Positions 8,655-17,469 of a DNA stretch of 64,000 bases are shown piece by piece. Made by a program: the position numbers and the translations under genes. Source of the stretch: an uncultured Sphingomonadaceae bacterium (GTDB taxonomy: Bacteria; Pseudomonadota; Alphaproteobacteria; Sphingomonadales; Sphingomonadaceae). Under the pieces are notes generated by a model, which did not search any database, was not told the origin of the DNA, and saw only the letters and a program-made list of their open reading frames with translations. Numbering within the stretch: the stretch's first letter is position 1; every line of letters begins with the position of its first letter. The DNA is taken from the NCBI GenBank assembly GCA_947258815.1, contig CAMYJW010000015.1, positions 161,397 to 225,396 of the forward strand, written 5' to 3'.

Positions 8655-9998
8655 ATGGCTGAAAGCTTGAAGCGGCGGGGCGCGATTGTTCGTGCGCCCG
8701 AGAACTTCCTCAGCGGGGATCAGATCGCGGCAGTTGGCGCGGGGCGGCGTGATTTTCTGCGCCAGGCGATGATCGCCGCGGCTGCGGTTGGCGCTGGTGC
8801 GGCGATGCCCGCCCGCGCGGCCGAGGCGTCTGCGGGCGATCCCGATATTCTCAACCTTCCGCCCTGGAGCACAACGCTTGGCAAGCCCGTTGCGTCCACG
8901 CCATATGGGTCACCTTCAAAATTTGAAACCAATCTGGTGCGCCGCGAAAGTCCGGGGCTTACGCGCGTGGGCGCATCATCGGTGTCCTTTGCGCCGCTGC
9001 AGGGCCTGTTCGGGATCATCACGCCCAGCGGCCTGCATTTTGAGCGCCACCATCAGGGCTGGCAGGATGTGGACCCGGCAAGACACCGGCTGATGATCAA
9101 CGGACTGGTGGGAACGCCCAAGGTTTACACCATGGACGATCTGATGCGGCTGCCTTCGGTTTCGCGGATTCATTTCATCGAATGCGGCGCAAACAGCGGG
9201 ATGGAATGGGGCAATGTTGCTGTGCCGACCGTGCAATATACCCATGGCATGCTGTCGTGCAGCGAGTTTACCGGCGTTCCGCTTTCGGTATTGCTTGAAG
9301 ATTGCGGGTATGAGCGGTCCGACGGGCATTATGTGCTCGCCGAAGGTGCGGACGGCTCAAGCATGACCCGCACCATCCCGATCGATAATGCGCTGGACGA
9401 TGTTATCGTCGCTTATGGCCAGAACGGCGAAATGCTGCGGCCCGAAAATGGCTATCCGTTGCGACTGGTTGTCCCCGGCGTGCAGGGTGTTTCGTGGGTC
9501 AAATGGCTGCGGCGGATCGAGATCGGCGATCAGCCTTATGGCACCAAAGATGAGAGCCTGCACTATGTCGATCTGATGCCGGACGGCACGCACCGGCAAT
9601 ACAGTTCCATTCAGGAGGCCAAATCGGTGATCACCACGCCTTCGGGTGGGCAGCAACTGGTCGGCCAGGGGTATTACACCGTCACCGGGCTGGCATGGTC
9701 GGGTCGTGGTGCGATCCGGCGGGTCGATGTCTCGGCGGATGGTGGCCGAAACTGGCGCAGGGCAAAACTTGAAACGCCGGTTTTGAGCAAGGCCCTGACT
9801 CGCTTCAATATCGATTGGGAATGGGATGGCGCTCCGGCGATCCTGCAAAGCCGCGCGATTGACGATACCGGCTATGTGCAGCCCACGATGCCGCAGTTGC
9901 GGGCCGTGCGCGGCAGCAAATCAATCTATCACAACAACGCAATCCAGTCCTGGGCCGTGGCCCCGTCGGGGGAGGTCAGCAATGTCCAGGTTGGTTAA
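8655..9998 (+). CDS. soxC: SoxC, molybdopterin subunit of sulfane dehydrogenase
   Basis: A 447-residue Moco protein of the sulfite-oxidase family. Its Tat signal is RRDFLRQ with a hydrophobic stretch after it. The Moco-binding part includes HFIECGANSG, with the metal-ligand cysteine, and the dimerisation domain follows. With SoxD it oxidises the outer sulfur of SoxY-bound thiocysteine persulfide, removing six electrons in the periplasm. The ATG at 8655 is preferred because GGGAGG lies 4 bp upstream; 8640 and 8586 are longer alternatives without a better site. The last 17 bp overlap soxD. Confidence 0.92.
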   Translation: MAESLKRRGAIVRAPENFLSGDQIAAVGAGRRDFLRQAMIAAAAVGAGAAMPARAAEASAGDPDILNLPPWSTTLGKPVASTPYGSPSKFETNLVRRESPGLTRVGASSVSFAPLQGLFGIITPSGLHFERHHQGWQDVDPARHRLMINGLVGTPKVYTMDDLMRLPSVSRIHFIECGANSGMEWGNVAVPTVQYTHGMLSCSEFTGVPLSVLLEDCGYERSDGHYVLAEGADGSSMTRTIPIDNALDDVIVAYGQNGEMLRPENGYPLRLVVPGVQGVSWVKWLRRIEIGDQPYGTKDESLHYVDLMPDGTHRQYSSIQEAKSVITTPSGGQQLVGQGYYTVTGLAWSGRGAIRRVDVSADGGRNWRRAKLETPVLSKALTRFNIDWEWDGAPAILQSRAIDDTGYVQPTMPQLRAVRGSKSIYHNNAIQSWAVAPSGEVSNVQVG

Positions 9999-11010
9999 AC
10001 GCGGAGCACTGGCAATCGGACTGGCGGCGGCGGCAGTTTCGCCGCTGCTGGGCGCGCCCAACCTTGGCCGACCGGCCACGCCCGCCGAAATCGCGGCCTG
10101 GGATATCGATGTTCGCCCGGATTTCAAAGGTTTGCCTGCTGGCAGCGGATCGGTGATGCAGGGGCAGGATATCTGGGAAGCGCAATGCGAATCCTGCCAC
10201 GGGACATTTGGTGAAAGCAACGAATGGTTCACCCCGCTTGCCGGGGGGACAACCGCCGCCGACCAGAAAACCGGCCACGTCAAATCGCTGGCCGGGCCGG
10301 ACGTGCCCCAGCGCACCACATTGATGAAACTGTCCACCGTTTCCACCTTGTTTGACTATATCCGCCGGGCGATGCCGTGGACCGCGCCAAAGTCACTGAG
10401 CGACGATGAAGTCTATGCGGTAACCGCCTACGTCCTTTATCTGAACGACGTGGTCGACGATGCGTTCGTGCTTGATCAGGATACCATTCGCGAGGTTCAG
10501 GGCCGCTTGCCCAATCGCAACGGGATGAGCCGAAAACACGGCTTGTGGCTGGCCAGCGGCAAACCCGATACGGCGAATAAGGCCTGCATGCGCAATTGCG
10601 GCGATGAAGCGAATGTCACGTCATCGCTTCCCGACTATGCGCGCGATGCCCATGGCAATCTGGCCGATCAGAACCGCACTTTCGGGCCGGTTCGCGGTGT
10701 GCAGACAGTTGCGCCTGCGCCTGCGACGGACGCTGCAACGGCGTCCTCGCCAGCCGCTTCCGCGCTGTTGCTGGCGCAGGATAACGGCTGCACCGGCTGC
10801 CACGGGGTCGATGAGCAAATCCTTGGCCCCTCATTTCGCGAAGTCGCCAAACGGTATGAAGGCAAGCCCGAGAGCATCGGCAAGCTGACACGCACCATAT
10901 TGCAGGGCGGCAGCGGAAACTGGGGTGAGATGCCGATGCCGGCGCAGGATCACCTCGATGACGCGCAAGCCGATGCGCTGGCGCAATGGATTTTGGACGG
11001 AGCACAATAA
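9982..11010 (+). CDS. soxD: SoxD, dihaem cytochrome c subunit of sulfane dehydrogenase
   Basis: A 342-residue protein with a signal peptide ending near LLGAP and two class I cytochrome c domains. The haem sites are CESCH (about residue 65) and CTGCH (about residue 270), joined by an Ala/Pro-rich linker. It accepts electrons from the SoxC molybdenum centre. The start at 9982 has GGGGGAGG just upstream and overlaps the soxC end, which suggests translational coupling. Longer upstream frames are read-through of soxC in another frame. Confidence 0.9.
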   Translation: MSRLVKRGALAIGLAAAAVSPLLGAPNLGRPATPAEIAAWDIDVRPDFKGLPAGSGSVMQGQDIWEAQCESCHGTFGESNEWFTPLAGGTTAADQKTGHVKSLAGPDVPQRTTLMKLSTVSTLFDYIRRAMPWTAPKSLSDDEVYAVTAYVLYLNDVVDDAFVLDQDTIREVQGRLPNRNGMSRKHGLWLASGKPDTANKACMRNCGDEANVTSSLPDYARDAHGNLADQNRTFGPVRGVQTVAPAPATDAATASSPAASALLLAQDNGCTGCHGVDEQILGPSFREVAKRYEGKPESIGKLTRTILQGGSGNWGEMPMPAQDHLDDAQADALAQWILDGAQ

Positions 11011-11047
11011 CCGGCGCGCACTGCCGGTTGGTAAGGAGATTGATATC

Positions 11048-11515
11048 ATGCAGCATCGCCGGGAATTCCTGCGACATGTCGGAGAAGGCGGCGTTTTTGT
11101 CGCGCTGCTTTCGGCGGGCTTGCTAACCATTCCGCAAACATGGGCGGCAGAAAACAGCCGGGCCGCGTTCGACGCGAAAACCGTTGAAGACGCCTTTCGC
11201 GCCCTTGGCGCAACCGCACCCGCGCTCAGCGATGCCATTGAGCTGACGGCGCCGACAATCGCGGAAAACGGCGCGGTGGTTCCCATCAAGGTGGCGAGCG
11301 CCATTCCCGGCACGCAGTCCATCGCGCTGCTGGTTGAGGAAAATCCATATGCGCTCGCCATGGTCACCACCATTCCCGAGGGGACGGAGGCCTATGTCTC
11401 GTCGCGCGTGAAGATGCAGAAAACATCAAGGGTGATCGCACTGGTTCGCGCGGGGGATGAATTTTTCATGGCCACGCGTGATGTCAAGGTAACGCTGGGC
11501 GGCTGCGGCGGCTGA
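11048..11515 (+). CDS. soxY: SoxY, sulfur-carrier subunit
   Basis: A 155-residue protein with a Tat signal (RREFLRHV plus a hydrophobic segment). It ends in the diagnostic swinging arm GGCGG, whose cysteine covalently carries the sulfur substrate. It forms SoxYZ with the next gene product and shuttles between SoxAX, SoxB and SoxCD in the periplasm. The ATG is preceded by AAGGAG. Co-export with the signal-less SoxZ through Tat is the known behaviour of this pair. Confidence 0.95.
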   Translation: MQHRREFLRHVGEGGVFVALLSAGLLTIPQTWAAENSRAAFDAKTVEDAFRALGATAPALSDAIELTAPTIAENGAVVPIKVASAIPGTQSIALLVEENPYALAMVTTIPEGTEAYVSSRVKMQKTSRVIALVRAGDEFFMATRDVKVTLGGCGG

Positions 11516-11542
11516 GGCCAGGAAACGAAAAAGGAATTAGCC

Positions 11543-11854
11543 ATGGGAAATCCGATGCGCATCCGCGCCAGAATGTCCGGCGATGTCGTCAACGTGAAAG
11601 TGCTGATGAACCACGTGATGGAAACCGGCCAGCGCAAAGGTGCAGACGGGGCGCTGGTCCCCGCGCATTTCATCACCAAAGTTACCGCGCAGTGCAATGG
11701 CAAGACGGTGCTTGAAGCCGACTGGGGGCCTTCGATTTCGAAAAACCCGCTGCTTGGCTTTCGGTTCAAGGGGGCCGCGGCTGGCGATACGCTAAGCATC
11801 ACATGGGTCGATAGCGAGCAGGACAGCCGCACCGATGAAGTGGTGATCGGATAG
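11543..11854 (+). CDS. soxZ: SoxZ, SoxYZ partner subunit
   Basis: A 103-residue, signal-less immunoglobulin-like protein (MGNPMRIRARMSGD, later HFITKVTAQCNGK and FRFKGAAAGDTL). The pattern and length are typical of SoxZ. It pairs with SoxY, is exported with it, and presents the carrier arm to partner enzymes. It lies 27 bp after soxY. Confidence 0.93.
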   Translation: MGNPMRIRARMSGDVVNVKVLMNHVMETGQRKGADGALVPAHFITKVTAQCNGKTVLEADWGPSISKNPLLGFRFKGAAAGDTLSITWVDSEQDSRTDEVVIG

Positions 11855-11858
11855 CACG

Positions 11859-12344
11859 ATGCGCATGCGCCTCTCCACCGCGGCATTCCTGCCCCTGCTT
11901 GCGGCGACAACGCCGGCGGCCGGTGCGGGTGGGCCGCAAGGGGGAGGGGAGCAGGCGGAACGCGGGCATATTGCCGCTCAGGAAGAAGCGCCGCTTCGTA
12001 TCGCCTATCACGTTGCCGACGATGTCAATCAGGCGGCGCGTATGGCGGCCAACATCCGCAACCAGTTGCGGCTGGACCCGGAAGTTGAGATCGCGGTGGT
12101 TGCGATCGGCCCCGGCATCGATTTCCTGATCGAAGGGGAAGAGGACGCCAACGGCAATCCGTTCGATGCGACGGTCGAGGATCTGACCGCACAGGGCGTG
12201 AAATTCCTGATCTGCGGCACAACGATGACCAGTCGCGGTATCGAACCTGATGAAATCCTGCCCGAAGCGCGCATCGTCACTTCGGGGATGAACGAGATCG
12301 CGCGGCTCCAGCTGCGCGAAGGCTATGCATATATCCGGCCATAG
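11859..12344 (+). CDS. Secreted DsrE-fold protein inserted in the sox operon
   Basis: A 161-residue protein with an N-terminal hydrophobic signal (AAFLPLLAATTPAAGAGG). A DsrE/DsrF-like domain follows: LRIAYHVADDVNQAARMAANIRNQL, then VEIAVVAIGPGIDFLIEG, then GVKFLICGTTMTS. A cysteine in FLICGT occupies the position where DsrE-type sulfurtransferases often carry the active residue. Cytosolic DsrE proteins pass persulfide sulfur between carriers, and a periplasmic one between soxZ and soxA could do so for SoxYZ or bind sulfane sulfur. The function is inferred. The gaps to soxZ (4 bp) and soxA (12 bp) indicate a true operon member. Confidence 0.7.
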   Translation: MRMRLSTAAFLPLLAATTPAAGAGGPQGGGEQAERGHIAAQEEAPLRIAYHVADDVNQAARMAANIRNQLRLDPEVEIAVVAIGPGIDFLIEGEEDANGNPFDATVEDLTAQGVKFLICGTTMTSRGIEPDEILPEARIVTSGMNEIARLQLREGYAYIRP

Positions 12345-12356
12345 GGAGCACGGCGA

Positions 12357-13175
12357 ATGATCGGCAAGCGAACATCGAAAAGCGCAATCGCACTGGTTCT
12401 GGCGGGGTTTGCCGCGTCCTCCGTGGTGATGGCCCAGTCTTCCGGCGGCGATCCGCTGGCGGAATATCGCGAGATGATGGGGGATGACAATCCGGCGGAA
12501 TTTTCCGTGATGCGCGGAGAAGAGCTTTGGACAACCGCGCGCGGGCCAAACAATGTCTCGCTTGAAAAGTGCGATCTGGGCAGTGGGCCGGGCGTCACCG
12601 AAGGCGTCTATGCGAACCTGCCGCGCTATTTCAAAGACGCGGGCAGAGTGATGGATCTGGAAACGCGGCTGCTCCATTGCATGGAAACCCTGCAGGGGAT
12701 TGCGCGGGCGGATGCACTGGAACAGCGCTTTGGCGATGGCGCGAAGCAATCCGATTTCGAAGCTCTTGCCGCCTTCATTGCAGAGGATTCGCGCGGGCTG
12801 AAACTGTCGGTTCCGCTGCGCCACAAGGCAGAACGCAAGGCTTATGCGCTGGGCGAGCAGATATTCTTCTACCGCGCCGGGCCGCACGATTTTGCCTGCG
12901 CGACATGTCATGCGCAAAGCGGGGTTCGCATCAGGTTGCAGGATCTGCCCAACCTGACTGACGCGGCCGATGCGCAGAAGGCCTACTCGGGCTGGCCCGC
13001 TTACCGGATTTCACAAGGCGAAGTGCGCACCATGCAATGGCGCATGCGCGATTGCCTGCGCCAGCAGCGTTTCCCCGAACTGGGCTTCGGCTCGGAAGCC
13101 TCGGTCGCGCTGATCACGTATCTGGCGCACCAGGCCGATGGGGCAACCATGGAAGCGCCGGGGCTGAAACGGTGA
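12357..13175 (+). CDS. soxA: SoxA, L-cysteine S-thiosulfotransferase haem subunit
   Basis: A 272-residue precursor with a signal peptide ending VVMAQ. One haem-binding site, CATCH, lies at about residue 184, and the downstream RDCLRQQRFPEL supplies the conserved cysteine axial ligand. The N-terminal domain keeps a cysteine pair (EKCDLGSG and LLHCMET) but no CxxCH. This is therefore the monohaem form of SoxA. With SoxX it joins thiosulfate to the SoxY cysteine. Confidence 0.93.
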   Translation: MIGKRTSKSAIALVLAGFAASSVVMAQSSGGDPLAEYREMMGDDNPAEFSVMRGEELWTTARGPNNVSLEKCDLGSGPGVTEGVYANLPRYFKDAGRVMDLETRLLHCMETLQGIARADALEQRFGDGAKQSDFEALAAFIAEDSRGLKLSVPLRHKAERKAYALGEQIFFYRAGPHDFACATCHAQSGVRIRLQDLPNLTDAADAQKAYSGWPAYRISQGEVRTMQWRMRDCLRQQRFPELGFGSEASVALITYLAHQADGATMEAPGLKR

Positions 13176-13186
13176 AGGAGCGCAAG

Positions 13187-13813
13187 ATGACTCGCACAAT
13201 CGCATTGGCCGGCCTGATCGGATCGGCCGTCCTTCTTCCGGCGCTGGCGCTGGCGGGGCCACAAGACATCTCTGGCGAGGCGCGGTCGGTAATGGAACGA
13301 TCCTTCAGCGCGAAAGGGCAGGCCGGGATGGACCGGCTGGAACAGGATGAAGTCCAGCAAGCGTGCAGCAGAACCCCGGATGCCGAACCGCTCAGCATGG
13401 AAGAGGAAGACCGCCTGATGGCGCGCGAGGCCGCTGCCATTCGCTATCCGGCAGACGACAACTTTGCGGGCGACTGGAAGGAAGGCGAGAAGATCGCCCA
13501 GTATGGGCGCGGCTTGCAGTTTTCCGATGATCCGGCAGCGCGCGTGGGCGGAAATTGCTATGCCTGCCATCAGCTTTCCAAAACCGAAGTGGCCTATGGC
13601 ACGATCGGGCCAAGCCTGCATCAGTATGGCGCGCTTCGCGGCAACGACCCGGAAACTGTCCGCAATACATATGCCAAGATCTACAATCCGCAGGCGACGA
13701 TGCCTTGCTCAAACATGCCGCGTTTCGGCCACAAGGGCATTCTGACACAGGAACAGATCCGCCATCTGGTTGCGTTGCTGCATGATCCTGCTTCGCCCGT
13801 GAACGCGGAGTAG
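13187..13813 (+). CDS. soxX: SoxX, monohaem cytochrome c subunit of SoxAX
   Basis: A 208-residue precursor with signal MTRTIALAGLIGSAVLLPAL. One haem site, CYACH, is followed by GTIGPSLHQYG and an ATMPCSNMPRFGHKG segment with the likely Met ligand. It accepts electrons from SoxA during thiosulfate conjugation. The start at 13187 is chosen for AAGGAG 6 bp upstream. soxX follows soxA here; the reverse order is common in Paracoccus-type clusters. Confidence 0.92.
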   Translation: MTRTIALAGLIGSAVLLPALALAGPQDISGEARSVMERSFSAKGQAGMDRLEQDEVQQACSRTPDAEPLSMEEEDRLMAREAAAIRYPADDNFAGDWKEGEKIAQYGRGLQFSDDPAARVGGNCYACHQLSKTEVAYGTIGPSLHQYGALRGNDPETVRNTYAKIYNPQATMPCSNMPRFGHKGILTQEQIRHLVALLHDPASPVNAE

Positions 13814-13818
13814 ATCGG

Positions 13819-15528
13819 ATGGAACGGCGTGAATTCATGCAGCTTCTGGCGGTCGCGGCAGCCAGCGGGCTGGTTCTGAAGAATGGCGAGGCGCACGCGG
13901 CGGAAGATTTTTATGCGATGCAGCCGTTCGGCAATTGCAGCCTTCTGCATATGACCGACTGCCACGCCCAGTTGCTGCCCATTCATTTTCGCGAACCCGA
14001 TACCAACCTTGGTATTGGCAAGAGTTTTGGCAAGTCGCCCCATCTGGTGGGCGAAAACCTGCTGAGGGAATTTGGTATTCCCGCGGGAACCCGGCAGGCC
14101 CACGCCTTTACCTGTCTCGATTTTACCGAAGCGGCTCGTCAATACGGAAAGGTGGGCGGCTTCGCCCATCTGGCAACGCTGGTAAAGCAGCTGAAGGCCA
14201 GCCGACCCGGTGCGCTGCTTCTAGATGGCGGCGATACGTGGCAAGGTTCCGCCACCGCGCTGTGGACCCGCGGACAAGATATGGTCGATGCGGCAAAGCT
14301 GCTGGGTGTCGATGTGATGACCGCCCACTGGGAATTTACGCTGGGCGCGGACCGGGTGGAGGAAATCGTTGGCGGCGATCTTGCCGGACATGTCGATTTT
14401 GTCGCGCATAACGTGGCGACCAGGGACTTCGAAGACCCCGTATTCGAGCCCTATACGCTGCGCGACGTGAATGGCGTGCAGATTGCGATCATCGGGCAGG
14501 CATTCCCTTATACGCCCGTCGCCAACCCATCCTATTTCGTGCCTGACTGGACGTTCGGCATTCAGGAAGCGCAGTTGCAGGCGCAAGTGGAAGCCGCCCG
14601 CAATGCAGGTGCCGCCGTGGTGATCCTGCTGTCGCACAACGGTATGGATGTCGATCTCAAACTGGCAAGCAGAGTTAGCGGGATCGATGTTATTCTGGGC
14701 GGCCACACGCATGATGGCATTCCCCTGCCGATCCCGGTCCGCAATGCCGGTGGGCAAACGCTGGTCACCAACGCCGGATCTAACGGCAAGTTTCTGGGCG
14801 TGCTCGATATGGATGTGCGCAGCGGCAAGCTGGCGGACATCCGCTATCGCCTGCTGCCGGTATTCGCCGATCTGTTGCCTGCCGACCCGGATATGGATGC
14901 CGCGATCACCGCCATTCGCGCGCCTTATCTCGATCGCCTGACCGCGCCTCTCGCGGTAAGCGAAGGGCTGCTTTACCGGCGCGGCAATTTCAACGGCAGC
15001 TTCGATCAGCTGATCCTTGACGCCTTGATGGAGGTGAAAGGTGCAGACCTTGCCTTCTCACCGGGATTTCGCTGGGGCACCAGCATACTGCCCGGCGAAA
15101 CCATCACATTCGAACGGCTGATGGATCAGACCGCGATGACGTATCCGCATACCACGCTGACCGAAATGACCGGCGAAACGATCAAAACCGTGTTGGAGGA
15201 TGTTGCCGATAACCTGTTCAATCCCGATCCCTATTTTCAGCAAGGCGGCGATATGGTGCGCGTGGGCGGGCTGAGCTACAGCTGCGATCCGACTGCCACC
15301 ATGGGGCAGCGGATCGGCGACATGCGCCTGGGCGATACGCCCATCGAAGCGGACAAAACCTATCGCGTCGCCGGATGGGCACCCGTGGCCGAAGCCGCCC
15401 GCCACGATCCGACTCCGCCGGTATGGGACGTGGTCAGCGAATATCTGGGCGCGCACGAAACGGTGCCGGCGCTCATACCGAACCAGCCTGACCTCAGGAA
15501 CGTCAGCGGCAATCCCGGAAAACTGTAA
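13819..15528 (+). CDS. soxB: SoxB, S-sulfosulfanyl-L-cysteine sulfohydrolase
   Basis: A 569-residue protein with a Tat signal (ERREFMQLLAVAAASGL). Its 5'-nucleotidase-like dimanganese domain shows LLHMTDCHAQLLP, LDGGDTWQGSATALW, LSHNGMDVD and GGHTHDGI as metal-ligand motifs; the C-terminal domain follows. It hydrolyses sulfate from SoxY-bound substrate in the periplasm. It is the last gene of the sox operon. Only 94 bp separate its stop from the left att site of the mobile element. Confidence 0.95.
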   Translation: MERREFMQLLAVAAASGLVLKNGEAHAAEDFYAMQPFGNCSLLHMTDCHAQLLPIHFREPDTNLGIGKSFGKSPHLVGENLLREFGIPAGTRQAHAFTCLDFTEAARQYGKVGGFAHLATLVKQLKASRPGALLLDGGDTWQGSATALWTRGQDMVDAAKLLGVDVMTAHWEFTLGADRVEEIVGGDLAGHVDFVAHNVATRDFEDPVFEPYTLRDVNGVQIAIIGQAFPYTPVANPSYFVPDWTFGIQEAQLQAQVEAARNAGAAVVILLSHNGMDVDLKLASRVSGIDVILGGHTHDGIPLPIPVRNAGGQTLVTNAGSNGKFLGVLDMDVRSGKLADIRYRLLPVFADLLPADPDMDAAITAIRAPYLDRLTAPLAVSEGLLYRRGNFNGSFDQLILDALMEVKGADLAFSPGFRWGTSILPGETITFERLMDQTAMTYPHTTLTEMTGETIKTVLEDVADNLFNPDPYFQQGGDMVRVGGLSYSCDPTATMGQRIGDMRLGDTPIEADKTYRVAGWAPVAEAARHDPTPPVWDVVSEYLGAHETVPALIPNQPDLRNVSGNPGKL

Positions 15529-15622
15529 CCGCTTGGCCGGGTATAATGGTCGCGCAGCGTTCGCGGCGAAGGTGAAGCGCGAACCCAAGGGCCGCGACTG
15601 TGAATGCGGCTTTTGGAAGAGG

Positions 15623-15639
15623 TGGCGGAGACGGAGGGA
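15623..15639 (+). repeat. attL, 17 bp duplicate of the tRNA-Ser 3' end
   Basis: Identical to 41139-41155; the next base differs on both sides. The minus strand reads as the CCA end and acceptor/T-arm start of tRNA-Ser. It lies between soxB and mobC and marks the left end of the element. Confidence 0.88.
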
Positions 15640-15729
15640 GATTCTTTAAACTCCGTCTTTGACACTTTAGCCGATTGGGAAGCCCAGCTCAAACACACCT
15701 CGCTAGCCCTTGAGGAGCTTGAGCCATGA
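15640..15729 (+). pseudogene. Detached 3' end of the serine recombinase gene
   Basis: Directly after the att repeat, in the frame that the recombinase uses when it enters the right-hand repeat, 29 codons run open to TGA at 15727-15729. They read DSLNSVFDTLADWEAQLKHT, then SLALEELEP. The TGA overlaps the ATG of mobC (ATGA). In the excised circle this would be the natural recombinase C-terminus; in the integrated state it has no start of its own. The continuity is read directly; use in the circle is inferred. Confidence 0.7.
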
Positions 15730-16079
15730 GCGGCCAGCGCCTCACGATACGCTTCTCCGATTCGGAATGGACCGCGTTGGAGCGGTCGGCTGCCGGTCGG
15801 CCAGTGAGCACGTTCGCCCGCCAAAAACTCATTGGCGACAAAGCCGAAAAGCGCCAGTCCACCCGCCGCCCGCAAGCCAGCGACGTGCTGCTTGCTCAAA
15901 TTCTGGCTGCACTCGGCAGTTCCGACTTATCGAAGAACATGCGCGAGATCGCCGAAGGAATGCAGAACGGCACGTTGCCGCAATCCGATGACATTGCCCG
16001 CGATATTCGCGCCGCCTGCCTCGCTGTCGAGAAAATCCGTTACGACCTCATCCGCGCCCTCGGCGTCAAGCCGGAGTGA
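15726..16079 (+). CDS. MobC-like relaxosome accessory protein
   Basis: A 117-residue protein. It opens with LTIRFSDSEWTALERSA, a ribbon-helix-helix-like DNA-binding start, followed by a basic linker and a helical tail with LLAQILAALGSSDLSKNMREIA. It resembles MobC proteins that help the relaxase melt oriT. It ends 4 bp before the relaxase start. Its ATG overlaps the detached recombinase TGA, so translation in the circular form is probably coupled to the recombinase. Confidence 0.75.
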   Translation: MSGQRLTIRFSDSEWTALERSAAGRPVSTFARQKLIGDKAEKRQSTRRPQASDVLLAQILAALGSSDLSKNMREIAEGMQNGTLPQSDDIARDIRAACLAVEKIRYDLIRALGVKPE

Positions 16080-16083
16080 CGCC

Positions 16084-17463
16084 ATGATCTTGGTTGGCAA
16101 TCAGCGCGGCGGCGCGAAGAATTTGGCACTGCACTTGCTCAAACCAGAGAACGATCATGTCGAGGTCCATGAGCTGCGCGGCTTCGCCAGCGACAATCTC
16201 ACGGGGGCGCTCAATGAAAGCTATGCAATCAGCAGGGGGACGCGCTGCAAGCAATTCCTCTATTCGCTGAGTATCAACCCGCCGCCGCGCGAACAGGTTT
16301 CTACGGCGGATTTCGAGAAAACAATCGAGCGCGCGGAAACCGAACTTGGCTTGACGGACCAGCCCCGCGCTATCGTCTTCCATGAAAAGGAAGGGCGGCG
16401 GCATGCCCATGTCGTGTGGTCCCGCATCAAGGTCGATGAAATGAGAGCTGTCCAGCTTTCCCATGACCGGCTCAAGCTGACTGGCCTCTCACGCGAGCTT
16501 TACCGCGAACATGGTTTCAAGATGCCGCGCGGCCTGATGAGAAGTTCGGAGCGCGACCCGCGCAATTTCACGCTCGACGAATGGCAGCAGGCCAAGCGCC
16601 TGAACATGAAGCCGCCGCAAATCCGCACGGCGCTTGAAGAATGCTGGGCGGTTTCGGATTCACGCGCCTCATTCGAACATGCACTGCAATCACGGGGCTT
16701 TAAGCTCGCGCGGGGTGACCGGCGAGGTTTCGTCGCTGTCGATATGCATGGCGCGCCCTATTCGGTTCCTAAATACACAGGCGTTCGCACCAAGCACGTG
16801 CGCGACCGCCTCGGCGAGCTGGACCAACACTATCCCAGCGTTGAGGACCGCAAGCGGGAATTCGCCGACGAGATCGCGGGCAGGCTTCACGAACTGCGCC
16901 AGCAGGAAGAGCGCAAAGCAGAACAGGAACGCCAGCGCCAGGAAGCGCAACGCAAGCAACTCGTCGAACGCCAGCGGGCCGAACGGGCCAGGCAGCAGGC
17001 GGAGTTGCTGACTCGATGGGAAAGGGAAAACACCGCACGTCAGGAGCGCTTCAACCGGGGCTGGCGCAAGCTGCTCGATCATTTCACCGGGCGGCAACAA
17101 CGCATCCGCGAACAGAATATTGCTGAGCGGCATCAGGCCGTTCTGCGTGATCGCGCCGCGAAAGACGCTCTGATTTTCCGGCATATGGACGAACGCCGCG
17201 CGCTCACTGAGCGCCAGCGGCAAGACTTGCACCGTGCGCAGGAACGCAAACGGGAGCTGGAAACAGATTTCCGGCGCTATGCTTCACCGGTGCCAAGCTC
17301 GCGCAAGCCCGACAGTCGAGGCCCGCCCGAAACATCGCCGGACTTCGCCAAGGCCAGCCGCGCCGTAGGCGATAGCCGCGAACGGGAGGCGCGGCGCGAA
17401 GCCTTCAAGGAGAAGTGGCGTGAACAGCGAAACGAAGGCCGTTCGCATGGCCCCGAGCGATAG
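16084..17463 (+). CDS. Relaxase, MobA/VirD2 family
   Basis: A 459-residue protein. The N-terminal relaxase domain has the metal-binding HUH-type set: H100 in IVFHEKEG, then H107 and H109 in RRHAHVVWSRI. The N-terminal tyrosines in ESYAIS and FLYSLS are candidate nucleophiles. A long Arg/Glu/Gln-rich coiled coil (about residues 270-430) forms the C-terminal half. It nicks oriT and pilots the strand through the coupling protein. The start at 16084 follows mobC directly; the longer frame back to 15832 only shadows mobC. Confidence 0.85.
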   Translation: MILVGNQRGGAKNLALHLLKPENDHVEVHELRGFASDNLTGALNESYAISRGTRCKQFLYSLSINPPPREQVSTADFEKTIERAETELGLTDQPRAIVFHEKEGRRHAHVVWSRIKVDEMRAVQLSHDRLKLTGLSRELYREHGFKMPRGLMRSSERDPRNFTLDEWQQAKRLNMKPPQIRTALEECWAVSDSRASFEHALQSRGFKLARGDRRGFVAVDMHGAPYSVPKYTGVRTKHVRDRLGELDQHYPSVEDRKREFADEIAGRLHELRQQEERKAEQERQRQEAQRKQLVERQRAERARQQAELLTRWERENTARQERFNRGWRKLLDHFTGRQQRIREQNIAERHQAVLRDRAAKDALIFRHMDERRALTERQRQDLHRAQERKRELETDFRRYASPVPSSRKPDSRGPPETSPDFAKASRAVGDSREREARREAFKEKWREQRNEGRSHGPER

Positions 17464-17469
17464 GTCTCA

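Noticed and set aside
11799..12917. 372-residue minus-strand frame across soxZ, dsrE and soxA
   Set aside because: Shadow of three well-supported sox genes.
15559..15584. Terminator after soxB
   Set aside because: GTTCGCG/CGCGAAC can form a 7 bp stem, but no T-run follows, so I did not call it.
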